Below are positions 45,702 to 57,649 of a stretch of DNA of 64,000 nucleotides, piece after piece. This DNA comes from Helicostylum pulchrum (taxonomy: Eukaryota; Mucoromycota; Mucoromycetes; Mucorales; Mucoraceae): the NCBI GenBank assembly GCA_025677825.1, contig JAIXMO010000003.1, positions 868,001 through 932,000 of the forward strand, written 5' to 3'. Every line of letters begins with the position of its first letter. Positions within the stretch are counted from its first letter, which is position 1. Position numbers and translations under genes: made by a program. The notes under the pieces are model-generated. The model searched no databases and had not been told where the DNA came from. It was given only the letters and a program-made list of their open reading frames with translations.

Positions 45702-47966
45702 ATGGCTTTTGGACCACCACCACCAGAAGATATTGTTCAATCGGGTATCTTTATTCAACAATTGGCACCGATAGGAAACAGCTTGATTGGATCTTTTTTT
45801 GTTGGTATTCTTCCATTACTTGTGGTACTTGTGTTACTAGGTATATTCCGAGTGCCTGCTTATTATGCTGCATTTACTGGACTTATCACATGGTAAATAT
45901 ATAAAATAAAACTTTGTGTGTGTGTACAGCGGTTGATTTTTTTTTTTTTTGAGTGTAGTGTGTTTATTGCTATCTTTGGTTGGAAAATGCCAGCAGTACA
46001 AGCATTTGAATCGATTGGTAATGGTATTGTGTATGCCAATTGGCCTATTATGTGGATTGTGGTGAATGCGATGTAAAGTATAATACAAAAGTATTAGACG
46101 TTACTAAAACATTCTTTTTATATAAGGTATGTGTATAATATTGCGGTTCGATCTGGTACATTTGATTTATTTCGAAGGTGGATGATTTCAAGTACACCTG
46201 CTGATATGAGAGTGATTTTGATTATTATTGGTTTTTGTTTTGGTGCATTGTTAGAAGGTGTAGCAGGGTTTGGTGTGCCTGGTGCAATTTGTTCTTCAAT
46301 GATGGTTTCACTAGGGTAAAAAAGGGGTTTGAGCACAACACACAGGGTTTATAACTAACTGGGTCACGCGTTATTTTTAGATTTGATCCTGTAGATGCGC
46401 TTGTATATACACTTATTTTTGATACAACACCAGTAGCATTTGGAGCACTGGGTACACCTGTGACAACACTCGCGGCATTGACTGGATTGCCGGTTTTATC
46501 CCTATCAGCGATGATGGGGCGACAGTTACCGATTGTGAGTTTATTTTTACCTGCGTATGCGCTAGCGTTTTATGCAGGACCTCGTGCTGGTCTTATCGAG
46601 TGTTGGCCAATGGCTGTAGTGGCTGGTGTCTCATTTTCAGTAATTCAAGCTATATTTGCAAACTTGGTAGGACCAGAACTACCTGATCTAATTGCGGGTT
46701 TGGTTTCATTGGTGTCTGTAATTACCTTTGTACAATATTGGAAACCGCCTTACAGACCAGAATATGAGGCAAATGTCGATTCGATACTAAAAGAGGACAC
46801 AGGTGTAAATAATGAAGTGCGCGTTGAAAAAGCGGTATTGGAATCAAGGGATGAGCTTGTTGGGAAAGATAGTACGGATACGGAAAGGTTTGCAGATTCT
46901 GTAAGTCGGGGTTCAAAGTCGAGTGCTGCTCAGGTTGAAAAGTTGTCGTGGAAGTTGACAGGGTTAGCTTGGAGTCCATGGCTATGTATTGTTATTGTTG
47001 TCATCATGTAAGCAAAATAATTAATAATCGAGAAAATCTAAAAATAGATATTTTAAACCCTTTTTTTTTTTTTTTTTTTTTTGGTAACAGTTGGACATTT
47101 GCAGACGTCTCTTCCAAAGGACAAGTAAATGTTAAATGGCCGCATTTACATCAAGAGGTAAATTAAAGACAGTTATTATTACTACAAAAGCACCAATTTT
47201 AATAATTAGGTTTGGTTAACATTGTATGGTAAAAAATATGACGCAATTTGGGGCTTTCAACCGTTGGGAACAGGAACAGCGATCTTGGTGTCTTCTATTC
47301 CATTTTCAGTGCTGGTATTGCTTCATGGAGTTCATCCCCGCGTATTTCCCGCGGCATTAAGGGATACTGCTGTGCAACTTTACAAGCCCATTATTACAGT
47401 GTCGTTTATTATGGCATTTGCATATTTGTATAACTATTCAGGTACGACACATGAAGTATATTGCTGTTTAGGGATTTATCTAATTATAATTTATTTAGGT
47501 ATTGTATATACAATTGGATATCAATTGGCTTCTGTAGGTAAAGCTTTTCCATTTATTTCAGCTTGGTTAGGTTGGGTTGGTAAAGTATTTTTACAAGTAA
47601 AAAAAAAAAAAAAAAATTGAATTTTAAATTAATTTTAAACTGTTAGCTTGCTTTTTATCCGGAAGTGATACATCAGCTAATTCACTTTTCGGTAATTTAC
47701 AAGTAGTGGCAGCTAGAGAAATTGGACTATCGGCTGTACTAATGGCAGCTACAAATTCGAGTGGCGCTGTTACGTCTAAAATGATATCGCCTCAGAATCT
47801 AACGACAGGTGTTTCTACTATCGGATTACAGGGTCAAGAAGGGCGTATCTTACGTCGCACTATCTTACATTCTATATTTATGTGTTGTGTAATGGGCGCT
47901 ATTGCGTGTATTCAACAATACGCTATACCTGGCATGATCCCCTCTGAGACTTACGGAAAAAATTAA
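45702..47966 (+). CDS. L-lactate permease, LctP family (606 aa)
   Basis: Eight exons: 45702-45892, 45959-46072, 46127-46315, 46381-47007, 47091-47157, 47210-47441, 47499-47579 and 47647-47966. About 13 membrane helices. Family hallmarks are EGVAGFGVPGAICSSMMVSL, TTPVAFGALGTPVTTLAALT, the G-SDTSANSLFGNLQ segment and the end region AATNSSGAVTSKMISPQNLT. LctP proteins are proton-coupled lactate/glycolate importers best known in bacteria. A hydrophilic insert (about residues 330-385) lies between helices. Seven well-formed introns show the gene is fully at home in the fungal genome. The exon 7 end uses the GTAAAG donor at 47580, which restores frame; the longer ORF end does not. Confidence 0.9.
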
Positions 47967-49377
47967 GCTTTAAGATTTCAAATGTATTTAGTCATACCCT
48001 AATAAGTTTGTGTGTTACGTTAACGATTTACAATTGATTTTAATAAAGTTAGAAGTAACGTACCGTATGAATGATGAGAGGTTTATTTTTAAAAAAAAGG
48101 TCGCCCATATACGGATGAATTTTATTTAAGGTTTCTTTTTTCTTTACATCATTATGAAAGAAAGTGTCAATTAGTAGTTAAAATTTGAATCAGCTTCAAA
48201 ATGTGTTGTAACTAGCAAATGACGTGATGTAGCTTGTACTAGACTTTCTTTTCGTGCGTGTCATAGATGAGGCGTTTATTACGACAAGACGTATACAATT
48301 GATTACTCAATTGCAACTTTGTTGTATATACAGATATGAATACAGTAGAGTTGTACCCGGTATACTCATCTTATACAAACAAAAAGGTAACAGTAGTATT
48401 CGAGTACTATGGGAATCTAACAATAGGCACAGATTATTCTTTATCAAGAAGAAAGTATTACTAAAAATAAAACTCACAAAAATTATGTTACCATTGTAAT
48501 AACCAGAAATGTATTTTTAAATATTTTTTGAATAAACGCTCGCCCCTTTTGACGGGTGTTTTTTTTTGAGAGAGAGAAGGAGGGATATTCTTCACCCTGC
48601 TTTTTCGTAAAGAGGAGTGCATTTATTATGAAAAAAAAAAAAAAAACTTATTTTTAAGTATTCATTTAAACTCATGCAATAAATAAAATTATTTTTAGAT
48701 TTTGTATGTATACCCAGCGTAAGTAAGCTTTTTTAATACGGTAAACCTGTCAAGCTCACAAAAAAAAGACGCACGCACTCACAAAAACAATAATTTAGCC
48801 TCAGTCCTAACAATAGATTTTTATTTTATTTTTGCTCACAAACTGTAAGGACAATTAACTTTTATAGAATTTTACTGTTACTGTTTTTATCATATTCCAG
48901 CGATTCGGTTTCTTCTTCACTACACCGAATTGAAAAAGGAATTCTAAGCATACCTTTACTACCTATATATAACATGATCTACAAGTATAAATATATTTAT
49001 AAATTAATTTCTAAACCCCATTGTGTACCTTGATAATTTGAACTGCCACACAAAACGTGGTTCAAATTACATTATAACTTTTTTCAACTTGCGGGGGAAA
49101 AATAACAATTTAACATTGAACTTTATCACACACAACAATTAAGCATATGATGTATTTGAGTAAGAGTTGGCGCACCGACTTTAAGCTACCGAATTTACTT
49201 GAGTTTATTTTTAAACCTTTTTTTTTTTTTTTTTTTTTTTTTTGATTTATATAACCAGGTGAGTTTTTCGTAATCCAACTTCTTTTTCTCTCTTTTGTCG
49301 CTATTTAAGAATTTATACTTATGCTTTTCTTTGTACTATTATAAAAATTATAAAAATTCTACTGCCAGCTTTATTAT
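47967..49377. other. Intergenic, mostly empty
   Basis: Contains an A run near 48631, a T run of about 24 at 49219-49242, and one exon-like fragment on the minus strand (48862-48978). Nothing else supported. Confidence 0.5.
48862..48978 (-). pseudogene. Lone exon-like fragment (38 codons)
   Basis: After a CTTGTAG acceptor on the minus strand, the frame reads IMLYIGSKGMLRIPFSIRCS and EEETESLEYDKNSNSKIL to TAA. It looks like the last exon of a gene, but no upstream exons are recognisable. Probably a remnant. Confidence 0.3.
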
Positions 49378-50553
49378 ATGTCTCCGAAAATAACGAAAAC
49401 GAAGGAAGATCTCAATGATTCCAACATGACTGATTCATACTACCCATCTCTACATTCAAGAACCCTAAGTGATATTTCGGTAGGCGAGATACTTTTAAAA
49501 TATCAAGATAATTCTCAATTGCTAAACCATATACTTGTTGCCAAAGCACAAGAGGATAAGGTAATACGAAAAAAAAAAAAAAAAAAAAAAAAAAACGTAC
49601 ATAGTTTTTTTGTTGTGTGAGCATAAATTTAACCTTTTTTTATATAAATAGAGACGTACTGCAGAAGAATTACGACAAGTAGAAGAAGCGCGTTTACAAA
49701 CAAAATTCATCGAGTATGAATTGACTCACAGACAAGAAAACAATTCCTATGGTAACTAATTTTCTTTTTTTGTAAAAAAAAAAAAAGCGATCTGTTGCTA
49801 TGGTAAAAAAATCAAATCAAATATACTTACTGCATAAAAAAAATTTAAACTTTTTTTAAAAAAAAAGCTCAAAACACGAATCATAGTTCAAATTCAATTT
49901 TTGGTTCCTCGTTTATGGATCACCAAGATCAATTCACACATCATGTTGACACTGCTTCTTCCTTGCAGGCAGGGATAGACAATTCACCGGTACCGTTAAC
50001 AAGCTCTGAATTTCATTATGGTATACAACCCGAATGTGCTAGTATAGCATCTTCTTCACCTTCCGTTGATTTTATTTCACCATCCAATTTCGAACTTTAC
50101 GGAGAGAACCTCATGTTATCTTCGTCCCCTCCAGCTCCAGACGATCTCGAACTGTTTCCACCTGCCATAGGGGCAGCAGTCGTAGCAGAAACCAAAAAAG
50201 CCAATAAAGGTAAAAAAAAGTCTAACGCATCTTCATCCAAAAACATTCACCGAACATTATCTTATGAAAGTGTAATGACTTTAAGTGACTTAAATATACG
50301 ACCTAAATCAGCTTCTCCTCCTCCTCCTCCTCCCCCACAACCTCCATTGGATCATGATAAAGTAATGGAAGCGCTTCGTGCAAAGTTACGTAGATCAAGT
50401 TCTCCTTATCAGAACAGTAGACCGAAACCTTCTCCTGAACCTACTCCACCTCCTCCACCCAACACGTATCCTACTACTGGCGTGTTATTATTAAATTTAA
50501 AGAACCGTCGTCGCAAGTCTTCTGTTACTAAACGAGGCAACTCATCTAAATAA
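49378..50553 (+). CDS. Conserved-looking coiled-coil protein of unknown function (322 aa)
   Basis: Exons 49378-49560, 49652-49751 and 49868-50553. Residues about 25-95 form a helical, charged region (LSDISVGEILLKYQDNSQLL, VAKAQEDKRRTAEELRQVEE, RLQTKFIEYELTHRQ). The rest is low-complexity, Ser/Pro-rich, with two polyproline stretches and basic patches (NLKNRRRKSSVTKRG) that could be a nuclear localisation signal. The order (short conserved helix, then a disordered Ser/Pro tail) suggests a regulatory or transcription-associated protein. No known DNA-binding domain is visible. Confidence 0.7.
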
Positions 50554-51842
50554 GCCGTTTTTCTTTTTTCTTTTTGTATTTATGTTAGACACATTCCTTT
50601 TTCTCTCTCAAATCTCTTTATTTATTTAAATACCATGCCTTCCTATATATAGTTCTTTTTTTCACTTTTTTCCCTCATCACTTATGCCCTTCTTTATATG
50701 TACAAATAATAATAAAAAAAAAAGACGCAACTTTCGTTTTATTATGTTACATTTTGGAATTGTACAAAAAATCTATTGTTTCTGTTTTCTGTCGCGCTTA
50801 AAAAAAAAAGTCGCGGATAGTTTGTTGTAAGATCGAGTTACCCAAAATATACTTTATTAGAAGCTATTATGTAGACGAAACATAGCCTATATGTTTATTA
50901 ATGACAGCATTAAAAAATATCTAATGATAGAATTCACCGACTTACCGAGTTTTTTTTTTCCTTTTCGCATTTACTTTTCTTTCATTGCCGGGATTTAATG
51001 TATTTTTTTTCTTACTTCTGTAACTTTTTAAATATTTACTAAATACTGCAATTACTTGATTTATTAAGTAATGTCTCTCTCTTTATTTCTTTTATTTGGT
51101 TAATAAAGACGGGAGGATTGAAAAAAAAAGGTTTTGTATAACTAACTCATTTTTTTGAAACTGCGGTTGTTTGGTAGGACAAAAACCTTTTTTTTTTAGT
51201 GTTACGAGAAATATAAAAATAGTTTTTCTGTATAACGTTTACCGGAAAAGCAAAGGCGCACTGATTTTATAGAAACAAAAAGCTTTTGAAATCAACGGGA
51301 TATTTTTTTTAGCGATAAATTACAAACCGGGGGAGGGGGCGAATTTAACTTTATATTCACAAGAGTCCAAAAAAAAAGAAGATTAAAAAAATGTCTAAAA
51401 TGTAAAAAAAAATGTTAAAAAAAGAAGCACGCGCGCAACAAAAGGGCGGGTTTTTATTTTTCTCAAGGGGCGGTTTTAAGCGGATTCTCCATAATACCAA
51501 TCTCGTTTGATGCCTCAACTATTCACGTCATCGGTGACTTTACACTTTTGGTTTCTTTGTTTTCAATTAGGTACGTATCTAGCTCAAAAAAACATTCGGC
51601 CAAATTCACAAGCAAAAAGTTATAGCAACCAAAATTTATTCCCACAAATCGGAACATCATAACTAAACAGGCATTTCTAAAAGTTCAATCGCTTACAGAT
51701 GGTCAGACACGATGCCCCCCAAAAAAAACGGTTGTGATAATGCTTATCCGTTGACGTTTCTTCACAGACTACGCCTCAATTAGATACGATAGTGTACATG
51801 TTAAAAAGGAATGTATTAGTACAGTTCAATTCGTATTGTAAA

Positions 51843-51880
51843 TAGAGTAGTAGGCATTCGGTAGCGAGCCTACTACTCTA
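51843..51880. repeat. Perfect 13-bp inverted repeat (hairpin)
   Basis: Arms 51843-51855 (tagagtagtaggc) and 51868-51880 are exact reverse complements, with a 12-base loop. It lies in non-coding DNA. Could be a folded-back remnant, a MITE-like end pair or a structured RNA. Confidence 0.9.
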
Positions 51881-52557
51881 TCTCATAGAAATCACGCTCC
51901 ACAGCCGGGAAGTGGAATGTATGACTAGGGGAGTGATCTAGGATACATGGACATAACTATCACTTAGCAAGATGGAAAGTCCTAGTCCACTACATGTGTT
52001 TATACCATTACCTCCAATAGTTGAGAGGATAAAGAAATCCTTAAAATTTTTCTGTAGCATGGCGAATGGTAGAGCTCTGTATAATAATTTAGGTTAGACT
52101 GACATGGTCCATATACATCAAAAAGTATAGCGTTTTTGTTTATTCGCATGAATTAATCAAAAATAAGGTAAAAACGCAGTCAATTTCAAGCCAAGGGAAG
52201 GATTTATCTACATGTTCCTCCCAGGGCATCTTAAAGCACTAGGTTTGAGAAAATAAAAACCTCCCCTTTGTATGCAATCAATGATCTAAAAAATGGTACG
52301 ATTACCTTGGGTGCTATTTTTGTATACTTTTTTTTTCTAAAATAAAAAAATAGTTATTTTTGGTCCCACACAAGTTTCTTTGTTGTGACACACACACAAT
52401 TTTTTTTTTTAATTTGTTGTATATACCACAAGTAGTTTTTTATCTTACTCGATATAGAGGCCAATCAATCAACTGAAAACATTTCCCCCCTCTGATCGTG
52501 TAACAAGGTCTATTAAAAAAAAAACTATTTTAGGTAGTCTGGTATAAAGTTTTACAG

Positions 52558-53022
52558 TTGCTCACGGTACTACCAATTTGCGCGATTTCAAATAATTTTT
52601 GCGTATACTTGACGCTTTTCCAAGTACAACCGCGTTCACGGAATAAGAGTATTTACAACAGCATTCAAAAATGTAGACATGAAGCAATAGCTGACAAGTG
52701 TGCTGCTCAGAATCTTGATAAAATTATATCAGAACGACGTTCTCTGACCACCTATTTATGGGAGATAGTATACAACTACGCTAATTTCAAAGGACACTGG
52801 GGACGTAATATTACTAAAATACTTAACTATGGGGAAAGTATATCCAACATACATCGTTCTTTGGTTATTTGTAGGTACAATTATCTTATTTTTGCGACTG
52901 ATTAATTTCTTGTATCTTTTGCTTTTATTTTATTTTGAATCTTTTACTATTTTCATAGCTCAGATTTTGGTGTTATTCTCATTGAGTTGATAAATCAATT
53001 AAACAAGTATTTCGTGAACTGA
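52558..53022 (+). pseudogene. Two-exon coding fragment lacking a 5' end, unrecognised
   Basis: After a TTTACAG acceptor, the frame 52558-52874 reads RSRNKSIYNSIQKCRHEAIA and ERRSLTTYLWEIVYNYANFK. It ends at a GTACAA donor and joins in frame to 52959-53022 (SDFGVILIELINQLNKYFVN, stop). No ATG-bearing exon upstream was found. Family not recognised. Confidence 0.4.
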
Positions 53023-54174
53023 TTAAATGTGTGATCTCCACAATCCAAAGCTGCAACATCCTTTAAGGCGTTTTCTTTTTCTAAATACCCATAAACTTTT
53101 TTTCAAATAAACCAAAGTAGGACTCTATTGCTAATAGATTCTTGCTTTGTCTAATGATCTGTTTGGAGCTTTCTGAACCCTTGGAGTAGTGTTGCTTGAA
53201 TTGCGTGTGTTGTGTTTGTTCCCAAACAGATATCTTCTGTTCTTGTTGCGATTTTTAAAAAAGTTATATTCTTCAATAACAAGGTGAATTCAATGGTATG
53301 ATTGTACTTGCGCGATTGTATATTGTAATTTTTCTATTTAACATTCACTTCCATTGGTATACCATCTAAACTGTCATACTTAAAGAAAACAAGTAAATAA
53401 AAAAAATGTGTGCCTATTGACAATTACTTCGGTTATATCATACCTTTCGCTTTTGACCGTTTGGATCGTAAATCTTCACTTACAAGCTCATTACAGATCA
53501 CTTTTCACGTATGTACCTTTACGAATATCAGTTTCTCTAATAAGAGCCCGTATAAGTGAAGAAAAAAAAAAGAAAAAGACTCATTATGTCATACTCGTAA
53601 TTATATATAGCCAACTTGATTTGTACAAACTCCCTTTTTATGCAAATAAAGACTAAGCAGAACGCATGAAAAAAAAGCATGTCACACTTTTATTTTCCTT
53701 GTGCGTATAAATATTTAGAACTTGTACCAAGAATTTCCACTTACTTTGCGGGGGGGGGGGTTTTATAAGCTTCATGTTACTCAAAATCTGATTATCACAC
53801 GTCAGTGATTGATGTCAAAAGAAATCTATCAGCGCTGAGCTTATTTTTGGAATTCAGTTCTCTTTGTGTTAACACGTTTTAGAAAGACGTTTTTTCGCAA
53901 GGACAGAATTCAGAAATGCGTCTAAGGTTTACCTTTTTGTTTACAGGCAAAAAAGATAGTTATCAAGGGATTGCTTCCTTTCAGATACGTGGAATTCTTT
54001 TTTTTTAATGAGTTTTACGCTTAAGTACACCTGCTACATAGCTAACCAACTTGAAGCGAATCATGTACCTTTTTTTCATACCCCTACGCAGCTTTTTTTT
54101 TTTTTTAAAAAAAAAAAGAAAGAGAGTCCCTCCCCTTTTTTGGAAAATTCTTCTTTTTCTTTATAATCGAAAAA

Positions 54175-55574
54175 ATGCTTAGATCGTTAACATTACCTAC
54201 CACCAAACCCAACTTGAATCTCATTCGACTTTTCACAAGTGAGGTACCTGCACAATGGGCACCCAAGAAAAGAGTTTCAAGACCTACTATGGAAAAGATC
54301 CGAGCATTAGCAGCCGAAGTAAGTTTTTTTTTTTTGACAGGTTTTAAAAAAGAAGAAACTAATATGGGTAAAAACAGCAACCGGAAGTTTATAATATTGT
54401 AAAGTTATCCAAGGAATTTACATTATCTGTAGAAGGTGTTCGTCGTATTTTAAAGAGTAACTACGTTCCTGAGGGAGAAGCAGCAGAGCGTCAAGAAAAG
54501 AACCGATATGAAGCTATGGGTCAGCGTAGAGAAGAGTTCAAGACCAACCATCCTGATGAGTTTGAAAAGACAGAGGCATGGAAGCGTAACAGTGAGAAGG
54601 AAAAGAAAGTACAGGATATATCTACAGCTAGAAAGACTGGTAATAATAATTGGTCAAATGATACTTATAAAAACAACAATTGGAAGAATGTGTCAGATTC
54701 TACTTCTTGGGGCGGTCGTGGTGAGCGTAGTAGTGGTGAGCGTAGATCTTTCGATGGAGAGCGTAAGTCTTTCGGTGGTGGGGAGCGTAGATCTTTTGAC
54801 GGCGAAAGAAAGCCTTTCTTTAAGAGAGAAGACGGTGGTGGATCTTTTGACGGAGAGAGAAAGCCATTCTACAAGAGAGAAGATGGCGGTGAACGTAGAT
54901 CTTTTGATGGAGAGAGAAAGCCTTTCTATAAGAGAGAGGATAGCGGTGAGCGTAGATCGTTCGATGGTGAAAGAAAGCCCTTCTTCAAGAGAGAGGATGG
55001 TAGAAATTCCAGTGATCGTAGATCCTTTGACGGTGAAAGAAAGCCTTTTTTCAAGAGGGAAGATGGCGGTGAACGCAGACCCTTTGACCGTGAAAGAAAG
55101 CCCTTCTTCAAGAGAGAAGATGGTGAAGCAAACTCTTTTTTCAAGAGAGACGATGGTGATAGACCACCTCGCAGAAGTTTCAACAATGAGGATGGTGGTG
55201 ATAGACCTCCTCGCAGAAACTTTAATAATGAAGACGGTGACAGACCCAGAAGAACTTTTAACAGAGAAGATGGCGATAGACCCAGAAGATCATTCAATAG
55301 AGAAGATGGTGGTGATAGACCTAGAAGATCATTCAACAGAGAAGACGGTGGTGATAGACCTAGAAGATCATTCAACAGAGAAGACGGTGGTGATAGACCT
55401 AGAAGATCATTCAACAGAGAAGACGGTGGTGACAGACCTCGTAGAAGCTTTAACAGAGAAGATGGTGGTGATAGACCCCGCAAAACTTTTAACAGTGAAG
55501 ACGGACCTCGTAGATCATTCAAGGATGGACCAATCAACGAACAAGTAACATCCGATAAAATTAATAAAGATTAG
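54175..55574 (+). CDS. RRG9: Rrg9/neugrin-like mitochondrial protein with long repeat tail (446 aa)
   Basis: Exons 54175-54318 and 54378-55574. The N-terminus (LRSLTLPTTKPNLNLIRLFT) looks like a mitochondrial targeting peptide. The core matches Rrg9/neugrin: APKKRVSRPTMEKIRALAAE, then YNIVKLSKEFTLSVEGVRRI and LKSNYVPEGEAAERQEKNRY. In yeast Rrg9 is required for respiratory growth and mitochondrial genome maintenance; neugrin acts with mitochondrial 16S rRNA. From about residue 165 the protein is a tail of Arg/Gly/Asp-rich repeats (RRSFDGERKPFFKREDGG, later GDRPRRSFNREDG), absent from typical family members. The tail resembles RNA-binding RGG-like low-complexity domains. Confidence 0.82.
54728..55540 (+). 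repeat. Coding tandem repeats of the Rrg9 tail
   Basis: Two repeat types: about seven imperfect copies of a unit of roughly 60-66 bp (SFDGERKPFFKREDG-type), followed by about eight copies of a 39-45-bp unit (DRPRRSFNREDGG-type). The last copies are almost identical at DNA level (55310-55440), indicating recent expansion. The repeats leave other frames open, including long overlapping ORFs on both strands that are not genes. Confidence 0.9.
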
Positions 55575-55769
55575 CCAATAAAAGGCGATAATAAAGTTTA
55601 CGTGTGCGATCTCATACGCGCGTCGATTGCACTGCAATATTTTTTTTTTTGTGAGAATTTTTTTTTTTTTTTTTATTACAAATGTTTAAAAAAAAATAGG
55701 GGATTTTTTTGAATCAGCAGAAAAAGAGGATATAAAAAAAAGATAATTAAGAAGCAGATTTTTTTTTTT

Positions 55770-56191
55770 TTACTTGATGAGAGCAGCCTTTTCATCTTCA
55801 TAACGTTGCTTGTCCTTTGCAGCTTTATCGTGGAATGGCTTTTTTTTTTTTTTTTTAATTAGTATATACGAAGACAATAATAAAATAAAAAAATAATTTT
55901 ACCTTCTTATCATCATCAGTCATGCTCTTCCACTTTTCACCAAGAAGCTTACCGATTTGACCTGTTTTTAAATTAAATAGTTTTAGTGATAGTTTTTTAA
56001 TGCGTTTTTTTTTTTATATTATTACCAAAGGTGGCATCAGGGTTCTCTTCCTTTACTTGGGCACGAGAGGCTTGAGAGAAGAACATGTATGCAGATAAAC
56101 CACGCTTGGGAGCAGAAGGATCCTTCTTGGTTCTCTTCTTCTTTTCATCCTTATCGGCACGCTTGGTAACTTTTTGAGTATCTTTAGGCAT
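55770..56191 (-). CDS. NHP6: Nhp6-type HMG-box protein (97 aa)
   Basis: Exons 56191-56026, 55961-55903 and 55838-55770. A Lys-rich N-terminal arm precedes a single HMG box: [20 protein letters not shown], then [20 protein letters not shown] and [20 protein letters not shown]. Length and layout are those of yeast Nhp6A/B, a non-sequence-specific DNA-bending chromatin protein that assists FACT and RNA polymerase III. Introns fall within the box and all phases agree. The 5' flank is rich in A runs. It is convergent with RRG9, separated by 195 bp. Confidence 0.93.
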
Positions 56192-57649
56192 CTATAGAAA
56201 TTTATAATTTTTTTGTGTTAATGCGGATTTTGAATTCATCCTTTGGAAGAAGTGTTATTAACATAAAAAGAAAAAAAAAGGAAAAAAAAAAAAAAAGGAC
56301 AAGATGAAGAAGGACTTTTTTTTTCAAGATGAAGAAAAAAAAAAAAACTTGTAAAACGAATAAGGTGAAGGGAGAAGTGTAGAGAATACAGTGATAAAAA
56401 AAAAATAAAAAAAAAATAATATACACATAGTATTGGTGAGGTGTAAAAAAAAAAAAAAAATACAACTACACGGCACTGTGTGTGTGTGTGTGTGTGCTAT
56501 ATACTTTACCTTTGTACTATTATTTTTTTAAAAAAAAGAAAATATAGAGTGTAAAAAAATAAGTGTGAGTGAAAGTATAGTGTTAAATAATAAGGTGTGA
56601 GGAAAAAAAAACCGCCTTAAAAATTTTTTTTAGTGAGGAGTAAGGATGCTGGACGTTTTATTTTCGTGCTTATTATCCAATCATATCAACTAGCCTTTTC
56701 TTACAGTCACAAGCGTGTATAAAAAAAAAAACCATTTTTTTTCAAATCGCGTCCGATTGGGTCTTTGTGTGGGCTCCTCAAACACGTGTACGAACTGTAG
56801 TAGATAAGGGGGAATTTGTTTATTAAAAAACACATAGCAAAAGGAGTAAAAATAACATTAGACGCAAAAATGTTGCGTGTAAAAAAAAAAATTACGTTTA
56901 AACGCGGCACGGCTATTTAATCTATACATACAGAACTGAAATTGTTCTTTAGTACCCTTTTTCTTTTTCTTTTTTTTATTTTTTATTTTTTATTTTTTAT
57001 TTTTTATTTTTTATTTTTTATTTTTTATTTGTGTGCAATAATAATCAAAAACTAATGTAACGCTTGGAAGTTATCGTGTGTGTGTTTTATCAAACGAGAA
57101 AAGGGCAGGCTTTTTTGTGGGCAGTACGAAAAAATATTTCTGTGCTTGAAATGATCGCATGTTCGGGATAAAATTACAAAGTGTAAGCTAAAATTAAATT
57201 GGGGTACTGTACAGTTATGCGCTTGTAACGACAAATATCTATATTACGCATTACATATACAGGCTTTTTTTTTTTATTCTATCAGTCTTTTTTTTTTTAC
57301 ATTTTAATAATAATAAAAAAGAAACTTGTAATCTTCAATAGCGAGAAAAAAAGATATATAAAAATAAACGCACTATAATAGGGCTCTTTTTTAGCTTAGC
57401 TGTCGCCGATTCATTATTGTTGCTTTTTTTCTACCACCAGGAACAAAAAATACTGGCTGAATGCAAGACATATTATCTATAAATATTAAAAAAAAAACTT
57501 GACCTTTTTTTTTATTTTATTTTTATAACTGTATATTATCTTCTTCTTGGTCTTCTCTTCTTCTTCTTCTTCTTTTTTAAAATTTTTTTTTCTCTTTCTT
57601 TTTTTTTTTTAACTGTTGTATATATATATAAAAAAAACGGTTCTGTAAT
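56192..57649. promoter_or_regulatory. Long divergent intergenic region (HMG / chitin synthase promoters)
   Basis: 1.46 kb with no gene. Features: many A runs near the HMG start, a (GT)n tract at 56477-56496, a tandem 7-mer at about 56971-57030, a CTTCTT-rich tract at 57541-57575, and a TATATATATATAAAAAAA stretch at 57618-57635, only 15 nt before the chitin synthase ATG. Confidence 0.55.
56971..57030. repeat. Tandem 7-mer (tttttta)n
   Basis: About eight consecutive copies of a T6A unit in the chitin synthase upstream region. Confidence 0.85.

Larger units (their letters stand above)
50554..54174. other. Gene-poor stretch
   Basis: 3.6 kb with one decayed spliced fragment (52558-53022), a perfect hairpin at 51843-51880, a G10 run near 53750 and many A/T runs. 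A short ORF at 53408-53656 is hydrophobic and unsupported. No intact gene. Confidence 0.5.

Noticed and set aside
48254..48499. 81-codon plus-strand ORF after the lactate permease
   Set aside because: No start context, no domains, and an end rich in Lys/Ile/Leu from AT-rich DNA.
53408..53656. 82-codon ORF with a hydrophobic start
   Set aside because: The start is not an ATG in good context, and the lysine run comes from an A tract; no other evidence.
54926..55537. 203-codon antisense ORF (Leu/Ser/Pro-rich repeats)
   Set aside because: Pure reflection of the coding repeats on the other strand; no start context, no domain.
54508..55548. Long plus-strand ORF of 346 codons overlapping the Rrg9 gene in another frame
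   Set aside because: The repeat tail leaves several frames open. The other frame has no matching N-terminal domain, while the chosen frame joins the Rrg9 core through a good intron.
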